A stretch of 64,000 nucleotides of DNA from SXXZ01 sp041177965 (GTDB taxonomy: Bacteria; Verrucomicrobiota; Verrucomicrobiia; Limisphaerales; UBA9464), in contig JBEGWF010000102.1 of NCBI GenBank assembly GCA_041177965.1, positions 1 to 64,000 of the forward strand, written 5' to 3'. A program made the translations under genes and the position numbers. Below the pieces are notes generated by a model. The model saw nothing but the letters and a program-made list of their open reading frames with translations, was not told the origin of the DNA and ran no database searches. Positions 35,081 through 44,759 of the stretch are shown piece by piece (position 1 is the stretch's first letter; each line of letters begins with the position of its first letter).

Positions 35081-37825
35081 TCAGCGGACGCGGTAGAACC
35101 GGGCGGTGCCGGTCGGCGTGAGCTTCAGCGGGGAGACGGCTCCGAGCACCGGGGTGTAGGGCCCTGCCGGAGTGTCGGACTGCTGCAGTCCGCCGCCCGA
35201 CCAGGTGAGGGTTGCATCGCCGCCGCTCAGGCGGATGGAGATGGTGACCGGTTCGCTCGATCCGCCGTTCACGGCGATGATGTACTGCTTCTGGATCTGC
35301 GAGGCTGACAGAGCCTTGGGATACACGGCCACCTCATCGATGACCCCGGTGAAGGCTCCGTCCCAGCCATTGCCGGTGGAACCGATGGCCCAATCCGATC
35401 CATTGGCCGCAAGGGCCTTGCCCGTGCCAGTGGTCGCGGCGATCTCGGTGCCGTTGCGGTAGAGGCGCCAATGGGTGCCGTCATAGACGCCGCCGAGCTG
35501 GACCCACTGGCCCGCCGTCAGGTCGGCCGCAGGGACGGGAGCCTGGGCACGCTCCACGATGGGGTCCGGGGCGCCCGAGGTCTCGCTGGAACCGAACGAG
35601 TAGTTCAGGACCCCGTTGACCGACTCGATCCGCAGGGAGACCTCCGTCGTGTTCGTGTTCAGCGCGGTGATCTCCTTGGATTGGCCGAAGATCTGGGCGA
35701 GGAACGAGCTCGCGGTCTCGGGGCCCCTCGCGAGGATCCGTGCGGGGGAGGTCTCGGCCGCGAGTTGGCCGGGTTGGATCCACGCGCTGAAGGTGACGCG
35801 ATCGGTGAGCTTCAGGCCGCCCAGGTCGTCGAGCGCGCCGAAGGCCTTGGCGGTGGTGAGATCGAGGGCGGCATTGTCGGCCTCGAAACCCTTGAAAGCG
35901 GGCGGACGGGGGCCGACCGCGGAGGTTTTCGCCAAGACGCCATGGCCATCGGCATTGCCGGCGAGGCCGCCGCTGTTGGCCAACGGCGAGACCGCGCCTT
36001 CATTGAAGCGCAGGTAGGTGGCGGGACCCTTGCGCTCCGGTCCGGTGAAGGGCGCGGTGAGGACGAGGTTCTCGTAGGGAACGGCCGGGTGGGCGTTGGT
36101 GCCCGCCTGATAGTGGGCGAGGACCTGCTCAGGCTTCAGCAGGTAGTCGTTGTAGATGGCGAATTCGTCCAGATTGCCCTCGAACGGATTGTTGCCGAGG
36201 CCCGACTTCGCGTTGTAGGCACCGATGCCGAGGTCGGCCGGAGTGCTGGAGTCCTCGGGAACCTCGAGGTTGGCGGCGTAGAGGGCGGAGCTGTTGGTGT
36301 TCACCGGCACACCGTTGACGTAGGCCGTCAGGATGCCCTGCCACTGGCTGTTGCCGTTGCCGCCCGGATCACCGTTGTCGGTCGTGGGCTCCCAGGTGAA
36401 GGCGAGGTGCTGCCACTCGCCGATGCGGTAATCGGTGTCGGTATTGACGTCCGAACCGGAGCCGCCGGCGCCTCGGAACATGCGGAAGTTCCAGCCGTGA
36501 CCCTCGGAGGCGGGGTAGCTGGTGTTCGGATTGCGCTGGAAGATCACCCAACCGGTGCGTCCGGTGCCCCCGACGAAGCGGTTGTTGACCGGGCACTGCC
36601 CGCCCTGCTGGTCCTTCATGGGCCGCACCCAGAACTCGACGGACATGGGCTTGTCGGCCCCCGGATTGTTGGCCGCGGTCCACGGGATGGTCGTCGTGGA
36701 GTTCCCGTTGCGGTTGTGGTAGGCGACCGACCCGTCCGAGCCGCCGGCCGGGATCGCTCCCGGTGCCGGGTGGCGGACCTCGGCCGAATGGGTTCCGTGG
36801 CCGGCGGAGCGGGTCTCGCCGTGGTTCACCGCGATGTCGGTCCCCGGGGCCTCCTCGTCGAGGTGCAGGTAGACCGAGGGTTGGTCGGCCATCACCAGGT
36901 TCGAGTAGGAGACGGTGCGGCTGGCGTTGGTGGCGTTCTGGTAGTGGGCCAGGATCTTCTCGGCGCTGAGCTTGGCGGGGTAGAAGGCGAACTCGTCCAC
37001 ACCGCCGAAGTACGGATTCAGGCTGGTGCCGGCGGTGTTGTTGTAGTTCCCGATCGCCAGGGCCGCCTCGCCGAACACGGCCACCGACGGATCATGGTCG
37101 TTGGTATTGGCCGCATAGCCCGGTTGCGTGCCGTCGCTGCCGCCGGTCCAGGCCTTGGTGACCGCCTCTTTTCCGTCGATGTACATCGTCACCGTGGCGT
37201 CCACCACGTTCTTCGGATCGTAGACCACCACGACGTGGGTCCACTTGCCCAGCAGGTAGGGCACGCCGCTGAGGACATCCAGCCCGGAACTGCTGCCGGC
37301 TCCACGGAACATGCGGAAGTTCCAACCGACCCCCTCGCTTCCGGCGTAATCGGCGCTGGGCTTGCGTTGGAAGAAGACCCAACCCTGGCGGTCGGCTCCG
37401 GAATAGGCGAAGCGGTTGTTGATGGGGCACTGCCCGGTCGCGGTCTGGTCGCTGGTGGGGTAGAACCAGGCCTCGACCGTGAACGGCTTGTCGTTCTTGG
37501 GATTCAGCGCGGCATTCCAAGGGATCTCGGTGCGTGAGGTGAAGTCGAAGAAGGCGGCCCGGCCGGAGTCGCCGACGATGGCCCCGGGCATGGTGTGGAC
37601 CCGCCCCAGGTTCTGAGAGGCGACAACCCCGGCGGCCAGGCCGGAGCTCAGGTTGTTGGTGCCGCGCACCGGGCTGTCGCCGAGGCGGTGGTAGGTGGCG
37701 GGGCCGTCGGTGATCACCGAGCGGGCGTAGTCGGAGGCCGACGCGAAGGGGGGCAGGGTTGCCAGGCAGGCGGCAGCGAGGCTCCAACCCAGGGAGGATC
37801 TGAGAGTTTTCATCAGGAACCCCAT
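35081..37825 (-). CDS. secreted protein with three LamG/concanavalin-like domains
   Basis: 914 residues. Signal peptide LGWSLAAACLATLPPFASA (~13-31). Three related LamG-type jelly-roll domains: ~80-265 (KPFTVEAWFYPTSD, GWVFFQRKPSADY, WTHVVVVYDPKN, FGGVDEFAFYPAKLSAEKILAHYQ), ~350-560 (KPMSVEFWVRPMKD, GWVIFQRNPNTSY, EGNLDEFAIYNDYLLKPEQVLAHYQAG) and ~650-840 (VTFSAWIQPG, GVIDEVAVYPKALSASQIQKQY). Domains 1 and 2 are clear duplications of one another. The C-terminal ~50 residues (TLTWSGGGLQQSDTPAGPYT ... ARFYRVR) are a tail often seen on verrucomicrobial secreted proteins; no PEP-CTERM follows. ATG 37825 has GGAAAG upstream; ATG 37813 is also possible. Ligand unknown. Confidence 0.9.
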   Translation of the reverse strand: MGFLMKTLRSSLGWSLAAACLATLPPFASASDYARSVITDGPATYHRLGDSPVRGTNNLSSGLAAGVVASQNLGRVHTMPGAIVGDSGRAAFFDFTSRTEIPWNAALNPKNDKPFTVEAWFYPTSDQTATGQCPINNRFAYSGADRQGWVFFQRKPSADYAGSEGVGWNFRMFRGAGSSSGLDVLSGVPYLLGKWTHVVVVYDPKNVVDATVTMYIDGKEAVTKAWTGGSDGTQPGYAANTNDHDPSVAVFGEAALAIGNYNNTAGTSLNPYFGGVDEFAFYPAKLSAEKILAHYQNATNASRTVSYSNLVMADQPSVYLHLDEEAPGTDIAVNHGETRSAGHGTHSAEVRHPAPGAIPAGGSDGSVAYHNRNGNSTTTIPWTAANNPGADKPMSVEFWVRPMKDQQGGQCPVNNRFVGGTGRTGWVIFQRNPNTSYPASEGHGWNFRMFRGAGGSGSDVNTDTDYRIGEWQHLAFTWEPTTDNGDPGGNGNSQWQGILTAYVNGVPVNTNSSALYAANLEVPEDSSTPADLGIGAYNAKSGLGNNPFEGNLDEFAIYNDYLLKPEQVLAHYQAGTNAHPAVPYENLVLTAPFTGPERKGPATYLRFNEGAVSPLANSGGLAGNADGHGVLAKTSAVGPRPPAFKGFEADNAALDLTTAKAFGALDDLGGLKLTDRVTFSAWIQPGQLAAETSPARILARGPETASSFLAQIFGQSKEITALNTNTTEVSLRIESVNGVLNYSFGSSETSGAPDPIVERAQAPVPAADLTAGQWVQLGGVYDGTHWRLYRNGTEIAATTGTGKALAANGSDWAIGSTGNGWDGAFTGVIDEVAVYPKALSASQIQKQYIIAVNGGSSEPVTISIRLSGGDATLTWSGGGLQQSDTPAGPYTPVLGAVSPLKLTPTGTARFYRVR

Positions 37826-38060
37826 GAACTTTCCAGAGTCGGAAACGGCAAGGAAGTGTTTTGTCGACGGCCATCAAATAGTCACCCGGGAGTCACCTTT
37901 CCGCGGTCCAGCGACCCGGGTTCCGGCGGAGCGACCGGGGAAGGGGTTGAATTTTTGTTCGCGGCGGCGGTCTTCGAGTTCCTATGCTCCGCCATCCACC
38001 GAGCGCGCAGTCCTTGAGGTCCGACGGGTCGGTTCCTCCGGTGGCTGCACCATCTACCTT

Positions 38061-41000
38061 ATGAGATCCATACGATTGGCCCTGTTGTCCGTGGTCCTGA
38101 CCCTGGCGGTCCACGCCCAAACCCTGCTCCAACTCCAACCCGGCGACCATGTGGCGATCGTCGGCGGCGGCATCGCGGATCGGATGCAGCACACCGGGTA
38201 TTTCGAGACCCTGGTCCACGACCGTTTTCCCGATCATCGGCTGGTGTTCCGCAATCTGGCCGCCGCGGGTGACGAGGTGGCCAATCGGCACCGTTCCGAG
38301 AATTTCGGTTCGCCGGACGACTGGTTGGCCCGGGTGAAGGCCGACGTGATCCTCGGGTTCTTCGGCTACAATGAATCCTTCAAGGGCCAGGAGGGGTTGC
38401 CGAAGTTCAAGGCCGACCTCGATGCCTGGATCAAGCACGTCCGGGCCGGCAACTACTCGGGCAAGGGAGCCCCGCGCGTGGCGTTGGTTTCGCCGGCGGC
38501 CAACGAGAGGCATCCGGACGCCAACTTCCCCGATCGCTCGGTCAACAATGCCAACCTGCGTCTCTACACCGCGGCCATGGCCGAGGTGGCCAAGGACAAT
38601 GGCATCGCCTTCGCCGACATCCTCGAGCCGTCGCTGCGCCTGATGGCGGCGGCGAATTCCAAGGGCAAGGCCCTGACCATCAACGGGTTCCTGCTCAGCG
38701 AAGAGGGCGACAAGGCCCTGGCCCCCGCGATCTTCATCGGCCTCATCGGCGGTCGTGCTCCGACCGGCGACATGGAGAAGCTCCGCCGGGCGGTGAACGA
38801 GAAGAACTGGCAGTGGCACCAGCGCTACCGCACGGTCGACGGCTACAACGTCTACGGCGGGCGCTCGGCGCTGGCCTACCAGGCGGGCAAGGGTGGGTTC
38901 GTCAGCGACCGCAACGCCCCGGCGCCCTACGTCTCCAACTACAAGGTCATGCAGGAGGAGATGTCGCAGCGCGATGTGCTGACCTCCAATCGCGACCTCC
39001 GGGTCTGGGCCGTGGCGCGTGACGGCGATCTCAAGGTGGACGACTCCAACCTGCCGGTCGTGACTCCGGTGGAGTCCAACAAGCCCGGCCCCAACGCCGA
39101 CAAGAGTCCCGTCTACATCGATGGTCAGGAGGCCATCGCCAGGATGACCGTCCACTCGGGCATGGAGGTGAACCTCTTCGCCGACGAGAAGCGCTTCCCG
39201 AACCTGGTGAACCCGGTGCAGATGGCCTGGGACACCCGCGGCCGCCTCTGGGTCGCCGTCTGGCCCAACTACCCGGAGCGCACCCCGACCAGCAAGGTGG
39301 GCGACAAGCTGCTCATCTACGAGGACACCAACGGGGACGGCAAGGCCGACAAGGAGACGGTGTTCATGGACGACCTGAACTGCCCCACCGGCTTCCAGTT
39401 CTACAAGGACGGCATCCTGCTCATGCAGGCTCCGGACCTCTGGTGGATCCGCGATACCAACAACGACAGCAAGGCCGACACCAAGGAGCGCATCCTCATG
39501 GGCCTCGACTCGGCCGATTCGCACCACACGGCCAACGCCATCTGTCTGGATCCGGGTGGTTCGATCTACCTCAGCGATGGCGTGTTCCACCGCACCCAGG
39601 TCGAGACCGGTGACGGCGCGCTCCGCAACAACGACGGTGCGATCTACCGTTTCGAGCCCCGCACCCACCAGTTCGAGACCTATGTGGCCTACGGCTTCGC
39701 CAATCCCCATGGCCGCGTGTTCGACGGTTGGGGCAACGACATCATCACCGACGCCACCGGCAACGCGAACTACTTCGGCCCCGCCTTCAGCGGCCGCATC
39801 GATTACCCCAACAAGCACTCCGGCATGAAGGAGTTCTGGAACCGCCCGTCGCGTCCTTGCCCGGGCACCGGCATCCTCAGCAGCCGTCATTTCCCCGAGG
39901 AGTTCCAGGGCAACTTCCTGAACCTCAACGTGATCTCCTTCCAGGGCATCTTCCGCGTGAAGGTCAGCCCGGATGGTTCGGGCCTGAAGGGTGAGACCCT
40001 CGAGAACCTCGTGTCCTCGACCGATCCGAACTTCCGCCCCATCTGCGTCAGCATGGGCCCGGATGGCGCGATCTACTTCGCCGACTGGCACCAGTCGATC
40101 ATCGGCCACATGCAGCACCATCTGCGCGATCCGAACCGTGGCCACCAGTACGGCCGCGTGTATCGCATCACCTACAAGGGGCGTCCGCTGCTGAAGCCCG
40201 CCAAGATCGAGGGTCAATCCATCGCCGCGCTGCTGGACCTGCTCAAGGAGCCCGAGAACCAGACCCGCGAGTGGGCCAAGATCGAGCTGGGCAAGCGTGA
40301 CACCGCCAAGGTCATCGCCGCCGTGCGTCAGTGGGCCGTGGGCTTGGATGCCAAGGATCCGAACCATGAGCACCACCTGATGGAGGCCTTGTGGGTCCAT
40401 CAGTGGCACAATGTGGTGGATGCCGATCGCCTGACCCGCATGCTGAACTCGCCGGATGCCAATGCCCGCGCCGCCGCCGGCCGCGTGCTCTGCTACTGGC
40501 GCGACCGCGTGCCCAACGCGCTGGCGCTCTTCGCCAAGCTGGCGAACGACGAGAGTCCCCGGGTCCGCCTGGAGGCCGTCCGCGGCGCGAGCTTCTTCCG
40601 GTCCGCCGAGGCGGCCGAGGTGGCGCTGGCCATCCTCAAGCAACCCCTCGACTACTACCTCGAGTACACCCTCAAGGAAACCCTCCGGCAGTTGGAGCCG
40701 CAGTGGCGCAAGGCCGTGGCTGACGGCCGTCCGCTGGCCCAGAACAATCCGGCCGGTCTGCAGTACCTGCTCAAGTCGCTGAGCACCGCGGAGATCCTGA
40801 AGCTGCCGCGGGTGGAGCCCGTGCTGGCCGATCTGCTCGGCCGTGCCGGTGTCTCCGACGCCGACCGGGGCGTGGCCCTCAACGACCTCGCCACCCTTCG
40901 CAAGGTCTCGCGTTCGGCGCTGCTCCTGAGCCTGCTCGAGAAGCCCGAGTCCAAGGCCGAAGAGGCGCTGACCAGCCTGGCTCGGCTCCTGCCCGGCCAG

Positions 41001-42482
41001 CCCCAGGATGAATTGAAGTCGCAGCGCGACCGCCTCTCCCGGCTCGGTGCGCAGAGCGCCAACGCCACCATCCGGGCCGCTGCCTGGGCCTCGTTGGCCC
41101 TGATGGAAGGTTCGTTCGACGGGCTCTGGCAGACCGCCTCCGCCAAGCCGGCCGCCCTGGCCGACCTGTTGGCCGGCATCCCGCTGGTGAGCGATCCCGA
41201 CTTCCGCGCCAAGGCCTATGCGCTGGTGCGCCCGGTGGTTTCGGGTGAATCCCGGCTCGTGGCCGATGCCGCCAGAAAGGGTGGGGCGCGGTACGTGCGC
41301 ATCGAGTTGCCCCGCCGCGGCACCCTGACCCTGGCCGAGGTCGAAGTCTGGGCCGGCGGTCAGAACGTGGCCCGCCGAGGCAAGGCCAGCCAGTCCACCA
41401 CGGCCAACTCCGGCGAGGCCGCCCACGCCATCGATGGCAACACCGACGGTTCGTTTGGCTCCGGATCGCAGACCCATTCGGCGGAGAACGACCGCAATCC
41501 CTGGTGGGAGGTCGATCTCGGCTCCGAGCAGCCGGTCGAGGCCGTCTCGGTCTGGAACCGCACCGAGGGTGACCTCGGCCAGCGCCTCAACGGCTTCAAC
41601 CTGACGCTGCTGGATTCGGCCCGTCAGGAGGTCGCCTCGCAGAAGGGGGTGCCTGCCCCGGCCCGCAATGTGCGCATCCCCGTCTCGGTCGACGCCTCGG
41701 GCGGGTTGCGCCGCGCCGCCATGCGGGCCCTGCTCAGCATGAATGAGAAGCCCGACGAGGTGTTCAACCTGTTCGCGCAGTTGATCGCCAAGGGCGACAG
41801 TGTGCCCGCGGCTGCCCAGGGACTGCGTCAGTTGCCCCGCACCGCCTGGAACGCTTCGTCGGCGGCCACGGCGGCCACGGCCCTGGTCCGCTGGGCCTCG
41901 GCGGTGCCGGCCGAATCGCGCACCGACATCGGTTATGTGGACGCGCTGCAGACGGCCTCGGATCTCGCGGGCCTGATGCCCGGATCGGCGGCGACGGCGT
42001 TGCGGGGTCAGCTCAAGCAGCTGCGGGTCTCGGTGTTCGTGATCCGCACGGTGCGCGAGCAGATGCGCTACGACGTGCCGCGGTTGGTCGTCGAGGCGGG
42101 CAAGCCCTTCGAGGTCGTTCTCGAGAACGACGACTTCATGCCCCACAACCTCGTCATCGTGAAGCCGGGCAGCCGTGAGGCGGTCGGTGCCGCGGCCGAT
42201 GCGATGGCTCCGGGCGCTCTGGATCGCGAGGGTCGCGCCTACGTGCCGTCGCTGCCCGGTGTGGTGGGAGCCACCCGCCTGGTGGAGTCCGGTGGTCGTG
42301 CCACCCTCAAGCTCACCGCGCCCACGCAGGTCGGCGATTACGAGTACGTCTGCACCTTCCCGGGCCATTGGCCGGTGATGTGGGGACGCCTTGTGGTGAC
42401 CACCGATGTGGACGACTACCTGGCCAAGCACCCGATCGCCCCGGCGGCCGGCGGCGTCCACGCCCACGAAGAGGGGAAGTGA
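38061..42482 (+). CDS. giant exported PVC protein: SGNH, dehydrogenase-type propeller, HEAT, discoidin-like and cupredoxin domains
   Basis: 1473 residues from the ATG giving MRSIRLALLS, with signal peptide 1-19. Domains in order: SGNH-hydrolase-like ~27-225 (GDHVAIVGGGIADRMQHTGYFETLV, RNLAAAGDEV, GFFGYNESFKG); a propeller of the PVC membrane-bound-dehydrogenase/sorbosone-dehydrogenase type ~350-705 (FPNLVNPVQMAWDTRGRLWVAVWP, LIYEDTNGDGKADKETVF, GSIYLSDG, YAYGFANPHG-like block, MGPDGAIYFADW); HEAT-like repeats ~730-1040; a discoidin-like module ~1072-1210; and a cupredoxin ~1320-1460 with all four type 1 copper ligands (PHNLVI, YVCTFPGHWPVMWG). Relatives commonly end in a CxxCH cytochrome; here that motif is absent and a blue-copper domain stands at the end. 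A redox enzyme of carbohydrate catabolism is the inference. Confidence 0.92.
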   Translation: MRSIRLALLSVVLTLAVHAQTLLQLQPGDHVAIVGGGIADRMQHTGYFETLVHDRFPDHRLVFRNLAAAGDEVANRHRSENFGSPDDWLARVKADVILGFFGYNESFKGQEGLPKFKADLDAWIKHVRAGNYSGKGAPRVALVSPAANERHPDANFPDRSVNNANLRLYTAAMAEVAKDNGIAFADILEPSLRLMAAANSKGKALTINGFLLSEEGDKALAPAIFIGLIGGRAPTGDMEKLRRAVNEKNWQWHQRYRTVDGYNVYGGRSALAYQAGKGGFVSDRNAPAPYVSNYKVMQEEMSQRDVLTSNRDLRVWAVARDGDLKVDDSNLPVVTPVESNKPGPNADKSPVYIDGQEAIARMTVHSGMEVNLFADEKRFPNLVNPVQMAWDTRGRLWVAVWPNYPERTPTSKVGDKLLIYEDTNGDGKADKETVFMDDLNCPTGFQFYKDGILLMQAPDLWWIRDTNNDSKADTKERILMGLDSADSHHTANAICLDPGGSIYLSDGVFHRTQVETGDGALRNNDGAIYRFEPRTHQFETYVAYGFANPHGRVFDGWGNDIITDATGNANYFGPAFSGRIDYPNKHSGMKEFWNRPSRPCPGTGILSSRHFPEEFQGNFLNLNVISFQGIFRVKVSPDGSGLKGETLENLVSSTDPNFRPICVSMGPDGAIYFADWHQSIIGHMQHHLRDPNRGHQYGRVYRITYKGRPLLKPAKIEGQSIAALLDLLKEPENQTREWAKIELGKRDTAKVIAAVRQWAVGLDAKDPNHEHHLMEALWVHQWHNVVDADRLTRMLNSPDANARAAAGRVLCYWRDRVPNALALFAKLANDESPRVRLEAVRGASFFRSAEAAEVALAILKQPLDYYLEYTLKETLRQLEPQWRKAVADGRPLAQNNPAGLQYLLKSLSTAEILKLPRVEPVLADLLGRAGVSDADRGVALNDLATLRKVSRSALLLSLLEKPESKAEEALTSLARLLPGQPQDELKSQRDRLSRLGAQSANATIRAAAWASLALMEGSFDGLWQTASAKPAALADLLAGIPLVSDPDFRAKAYALVRPVVSGESRLVADAARKGGARYVRIELPRRGTLTLAEVEVWAGGQNVARRGKASQSTTANSGEAAHAIDGNTDGSFGSGSQTHSAENDRNPWWEVDLGSEQPVEAVSVWNRTEGDLGQRLNGFNLTLLDSARQEVASQKGVPAPARNVRIPVSVDASGGLRRAAMRALLSMNEKPDEVFNLFAQLIAKGDSVPAAAQGLRQLPRTAWNASSAATAATALVRWASAVPAESRTDIGYVDALQTASDLAGLMPGSAATALRGQLKQLRVSVFVIRTVREQMRYDVPRLVVEAGKPFEVVLENDDFMPHNLVIVKPGSREAVGAAADAMAPGALDREGRAYVPSLPGVVGATRLVESGGRATLKLTAPTQVGDYEYVCTFPGHWPVMWGRLVVTTDVDDYLAKHPIAPAAGGVHAHEEGK

Positions 42483-42498
42483 TTCCCTGATCGAGCCA

Positions 42499-42532
42499 GG
42501 GCCGGGAATCCCCACGGGTTCCCGGCCTTTTT
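42499..42532 (+). terminator. Rho-independent terminator of the giant PVC protein gene
   Basis: GGCCGGGAA, loop TCCCCACGGG, TTCCCGGCC, then TTTTT. Sits 17 bp after the stop codon. Confidence 0.88.
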
Positions 42533-42565
42533 GCATTTGGGGGTTGGCGGGGGCAGGTTGCCCTC

Positions 42566-43048
42566 ATGGATATGCCGTTGGTCTTCGAGAAGAGCAGCGT
42601 GATCCGGGCTCCGGTCCGGGCACTCTTCGACTTCCATCAGGATCCGGCCAACCTGCGCCGGATCAACCCGCCCGGGGTGCGGGTGAGCGGCCTTCGATTG
42701 CCGTCGGAATGGAAGGCCGGGGCCCGACTGGGCGTGACGGTGAGCCTTCTGGGACTGATCCGTCAGGATTGGGAAGTGTGCCTGGAGGAGGTGTCTGCTC
42801 CGGTTCGATTGGTGGACGTCGCCCTGCAAGGGCCGTACCGGGCCTGGCGTCATGTCCACGAATTCACGGAGATCGGGCCCGGCCTGTCGCGGTTGGTGGA
42901 CCGGGTCGAATACCTGCCTCCTTGGGGCGCATGGGGTCGCTGGCTCGACGGGTGTTTCTTTCGGCCCCAACTGAGGGTGATGTTCGCCTGGCGGCACCGA
43001 CAGACGCGCCGATGGTTGGAACGGCCGGGTGCCGGTCCGCAGGAGTGA
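42566..43048 (+). CDS. SRPBCC (START-like) superfamily protein
   Basis: 160 residues. The N-terminal FEKSSVIRAPVRALFDFHQDPANLRRINPPG is the usual opening of SRPBCC/polyketide-cyclase-like proteins of the YfeS/ligand-binding SRPBCC type, followed by RLGVTVSLLGLIRQDWEVCLEEV, FVDVALQGPYRAWRHVHEF-type strands and a C-terminal helix LDGCFFRPQLRVMFAWRHRQTRRWLE. Such proteins bind small hydrophobic ligands in a deep cavity. No operon partner: it stands between a terminator and a convergent lipoprotein gene. Confidence 0.82.
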   Translation: MDMPLVFEKSSVIRAPVRALFDFHQDPANLRRINPPGVRVSGLRLPSEWKAGARLGVTVSLLGLIRQDWEVCLEEVSAPVRLVDVALQGPYRAWRHVHEFTEIGPGLSRLVDRVEYLPPWGAWGRWLDGCFFRPQLRVMFAWRHRQTRRWLERPGAGPQE

Positions 43049-43090
43049 GGGCCCGATGTGCCTCGTCCCGGGCATGGCCCGATCCTGGGC

Positions 43091-43600
43091 CTACTCGTTG
43101 CCTTCGGGGAATCGGAACGTGACGTTGGTGAAGGTGTTTCCCCGGATGGTGATGGAGGGCCATCTGCCGGAGAATCGGGGGGTGGCCTTCAGCCACTCGG
43201 CGCGGCCCTCGAATTGGCTGGTGTCGCCGTTCTTTTCGCCGGTGGCGGCATTGGCGACCGGGAGCAGTTCCAGGGTCTGCGTCCGGTTCGAGACGGTGGT
43301 CTCGAGGCTCAAGCCGGGCGCTGGGATGCGGATGAACGATTCCATGTGCCCGTCGAGCACGTAGCAGGTGAGCAGACCCGAATCCGCGGTGCGGACCAGT
43401 TCGAGGTGGAAGGCCTCGTCGCCCAGCACGATCGCCGTGCCGCCATGGGGCGCCCGGTGTTCGTGCTTGTGGCCGTCGCCGTGGTCGTGTCCGGCATGGG
43501 AGCCGGCACTCGGGGCATCACCACCGCATCCCGCGAGGATCGCAGCGAGGGCCAGGACGAGGGTCGGACGGGTAACTGGAGGCAACGGGTTGGGTTTCAT
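43091..43600 (-). CDS. His-rich lipoprotein
   Basis: 169 residues. Lipobox at LAAILAGC-GG (Cys ~24) after a short signal, then a His-dense segment (HAGHDHGDGHKHEHRAPHGG, ~34-53) that could bind transition metal ions, and a beta-rich C-terminal domain (AIVLGDEAFHLELVRTADSG, LTCYVLDGHMESFIRIP, ITIRGNTFTNVTFRFPEGNE). It lies 23 bp after the TIGR03769-like gene on the same strand. Surface metal binding is inferred from the His cluster only; the C-terminal domain is not recognised. Confidence 0.82.
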   Translation of the reverse strand: MKPNPLPPVTRPTLVLALAAILAGCGGDAPSAGSHAGHDHGDGHKHEHRAPHGGTAIVLGDEAFHLELVRTADSGLLTCYVLDGHMESFIRIPAPGLSLETTVSNRTQTLELLPVANAATGEKNGDTSQFEGRAEWLKATPRFSGRWPSITIRGNTFTNVTFRFPEGNE

Positions 43601-43623
43601 CGGGAGGGGGAATCGCGGATGTT

Positions 43624-44712
43624 TCAGCGCTTCGTCGTGACTCTGCGGTAGAATCGGGTGTCCGGGTTGGCGGCGAAGGAATCCTCCCAGCGAAGGAGGT
43701 TCCCGCTCGGTTCCCGGACGCTCAGCGGGGACCACGGGCCAACCAGGGTGGTCGCCCCCTCGATGCGGATCTCCGCCTCCGCCAGTCGTTCGGTCATGAC
43801 CGGCAGTTCGAAGACCCGGCCGGGGACGAAGCCATTGCCGGCCCGGTGTTTCAGCACGGGGCGGCTGGAGGCGTCCCGGGGATCGGTCCCGGAGAGGAAT
43901 TCGGCGACGTTCGGTTCGCCATCCCGGTCGGGGTCGGACCCGGGGAGGACGTCGGCGGGCTCCGGAGAGCCTCCGGGCCAATGGGTGTCGATCCATGATC
44001 GCCACAGGGGTTGGGTCGGGGGAGTGACGGGCAGCGGTTCCACCGCGAAGAGCACCGGCACGGATTCGCCCACCAGAAACGTCTCGGAGCCCAGGGGTCG
44101 CGCGCTGGGCTGGAACACCAGTTCGTAAAGACCCGCGGTGGTGAAGCCGACGTTGTAGTGGTCGTGGCCATCGACCAGAGGTTCAAGGGCGTCGCTGGCG
44201 TCGAGGCCGTCCTTCGAATCGATGCGGAGGTCGATGCCGCCGGACGCATCGGCCTGCCAGATGAACACGGCGCCCGGCCCACGGACCGCCTTCAATTCGA
44301 GCCGCATCCGACCGCTGAATCGATCGCTCGGGAAGCCTTCGGCCGAGAAACCGAGGTACAGGAGCGCCGGGTCCTGGCTTTGCGGAAGCACCCAGAGGGA
44401 TGCCCCCTCGGGACCGAAGGTCTCGAAGCCGGCGGGGATGGTCAATCTGGCCTGTTCAGCGACCGTCAGGACCACGTTGGTGGCCGGATGATTGATCCTG
44501 CGGTCGCCATCGCGGACGCGGACCGTCATCGGCTTCTCCGGGTCGCCCAGGAAGACCGTGCGGATGTCGACGTGCTGTCGGGTGAGGGAGATCCTTTCGG
44601 CCGCAGGCGGGACGGGATCCGAGGCGCGGGTCGCCGTTGCGGGCCACAGGGCGGTCGCGAGGAGCCACGACGAGAACGTGGTGGAGGCAAGATGCGCGGT
44701 TCCGGAGCCCAT
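43624..44712 (-). CDS. choice-of-anchor M (TIGR03769-like) surface protein
   Basis: 362 residues with a signal peptide (~1-30). Residues ~35-215 match the surface-anchored repeat seen beside metal-ABC transporters in Actinobacteria: ISLTRQHVDIRTVFLG, LWVLPQSQDPALLYLGFSAEG, FSGRMRLELKAVRGPGAVFIWQ, and the diagnostic HDHYNVGFTTAGLYELVFQPSA. Residues ~250-285 have calcium-type spacing (DPDRDGEPNVAEFLSGTDPRDASS). The C-terminus ends TRFYRRVTTKR, like other secreted proteins of this window. Upstream is a pseudopilin gene and downstream a His-rich lipoprotein, all on one strand with gaps of 47 and 23 bp. Confidence 0.82.
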   Translation of the reverse strand: MGSGTAHLASTTFSSWLLATALWPATATRASDPVPPAAERISLTRQHVDIRTVFLGDPEKPMTVRVRDGDRRINHPATNVVLTVAEQARLTIPAGFETFGPEGASLWVLPQSQDPALLYLGFSAEGFPSDRFSGRMRLELKAVRGPGAVFIWQADASGGIDLRIDSKDGLDASDALEPLVDGHDHYNVGFTTAGLYELVFQPSARPLGSETFLVGESVPVLFAVEPLPVTPPTQPLWRSWIDTHWPGGSPEPADVLPGSDPDRDGEPNVAEFLSGTDPRDASSRPVLKHRAGNGFVPGRVFELPVMTERLAEAEIRIEGATTLVGPWSPLSVREPSGNLLRWEDSFAANPDTRFYRRVTTKR

Positions 44713-44759
44713 CGGGGGGAAACGTTAGGTCGTGGTTTCTCGGAATCCAATGGCGACGA

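Noticed and set aside
37893..42536. A 1547-residue minus-strand open frame opposite the giant PVC protein gene
   Set aside because: Antisense shadow without any domain signal; the plus strand has five recognisable domains and a terminator.
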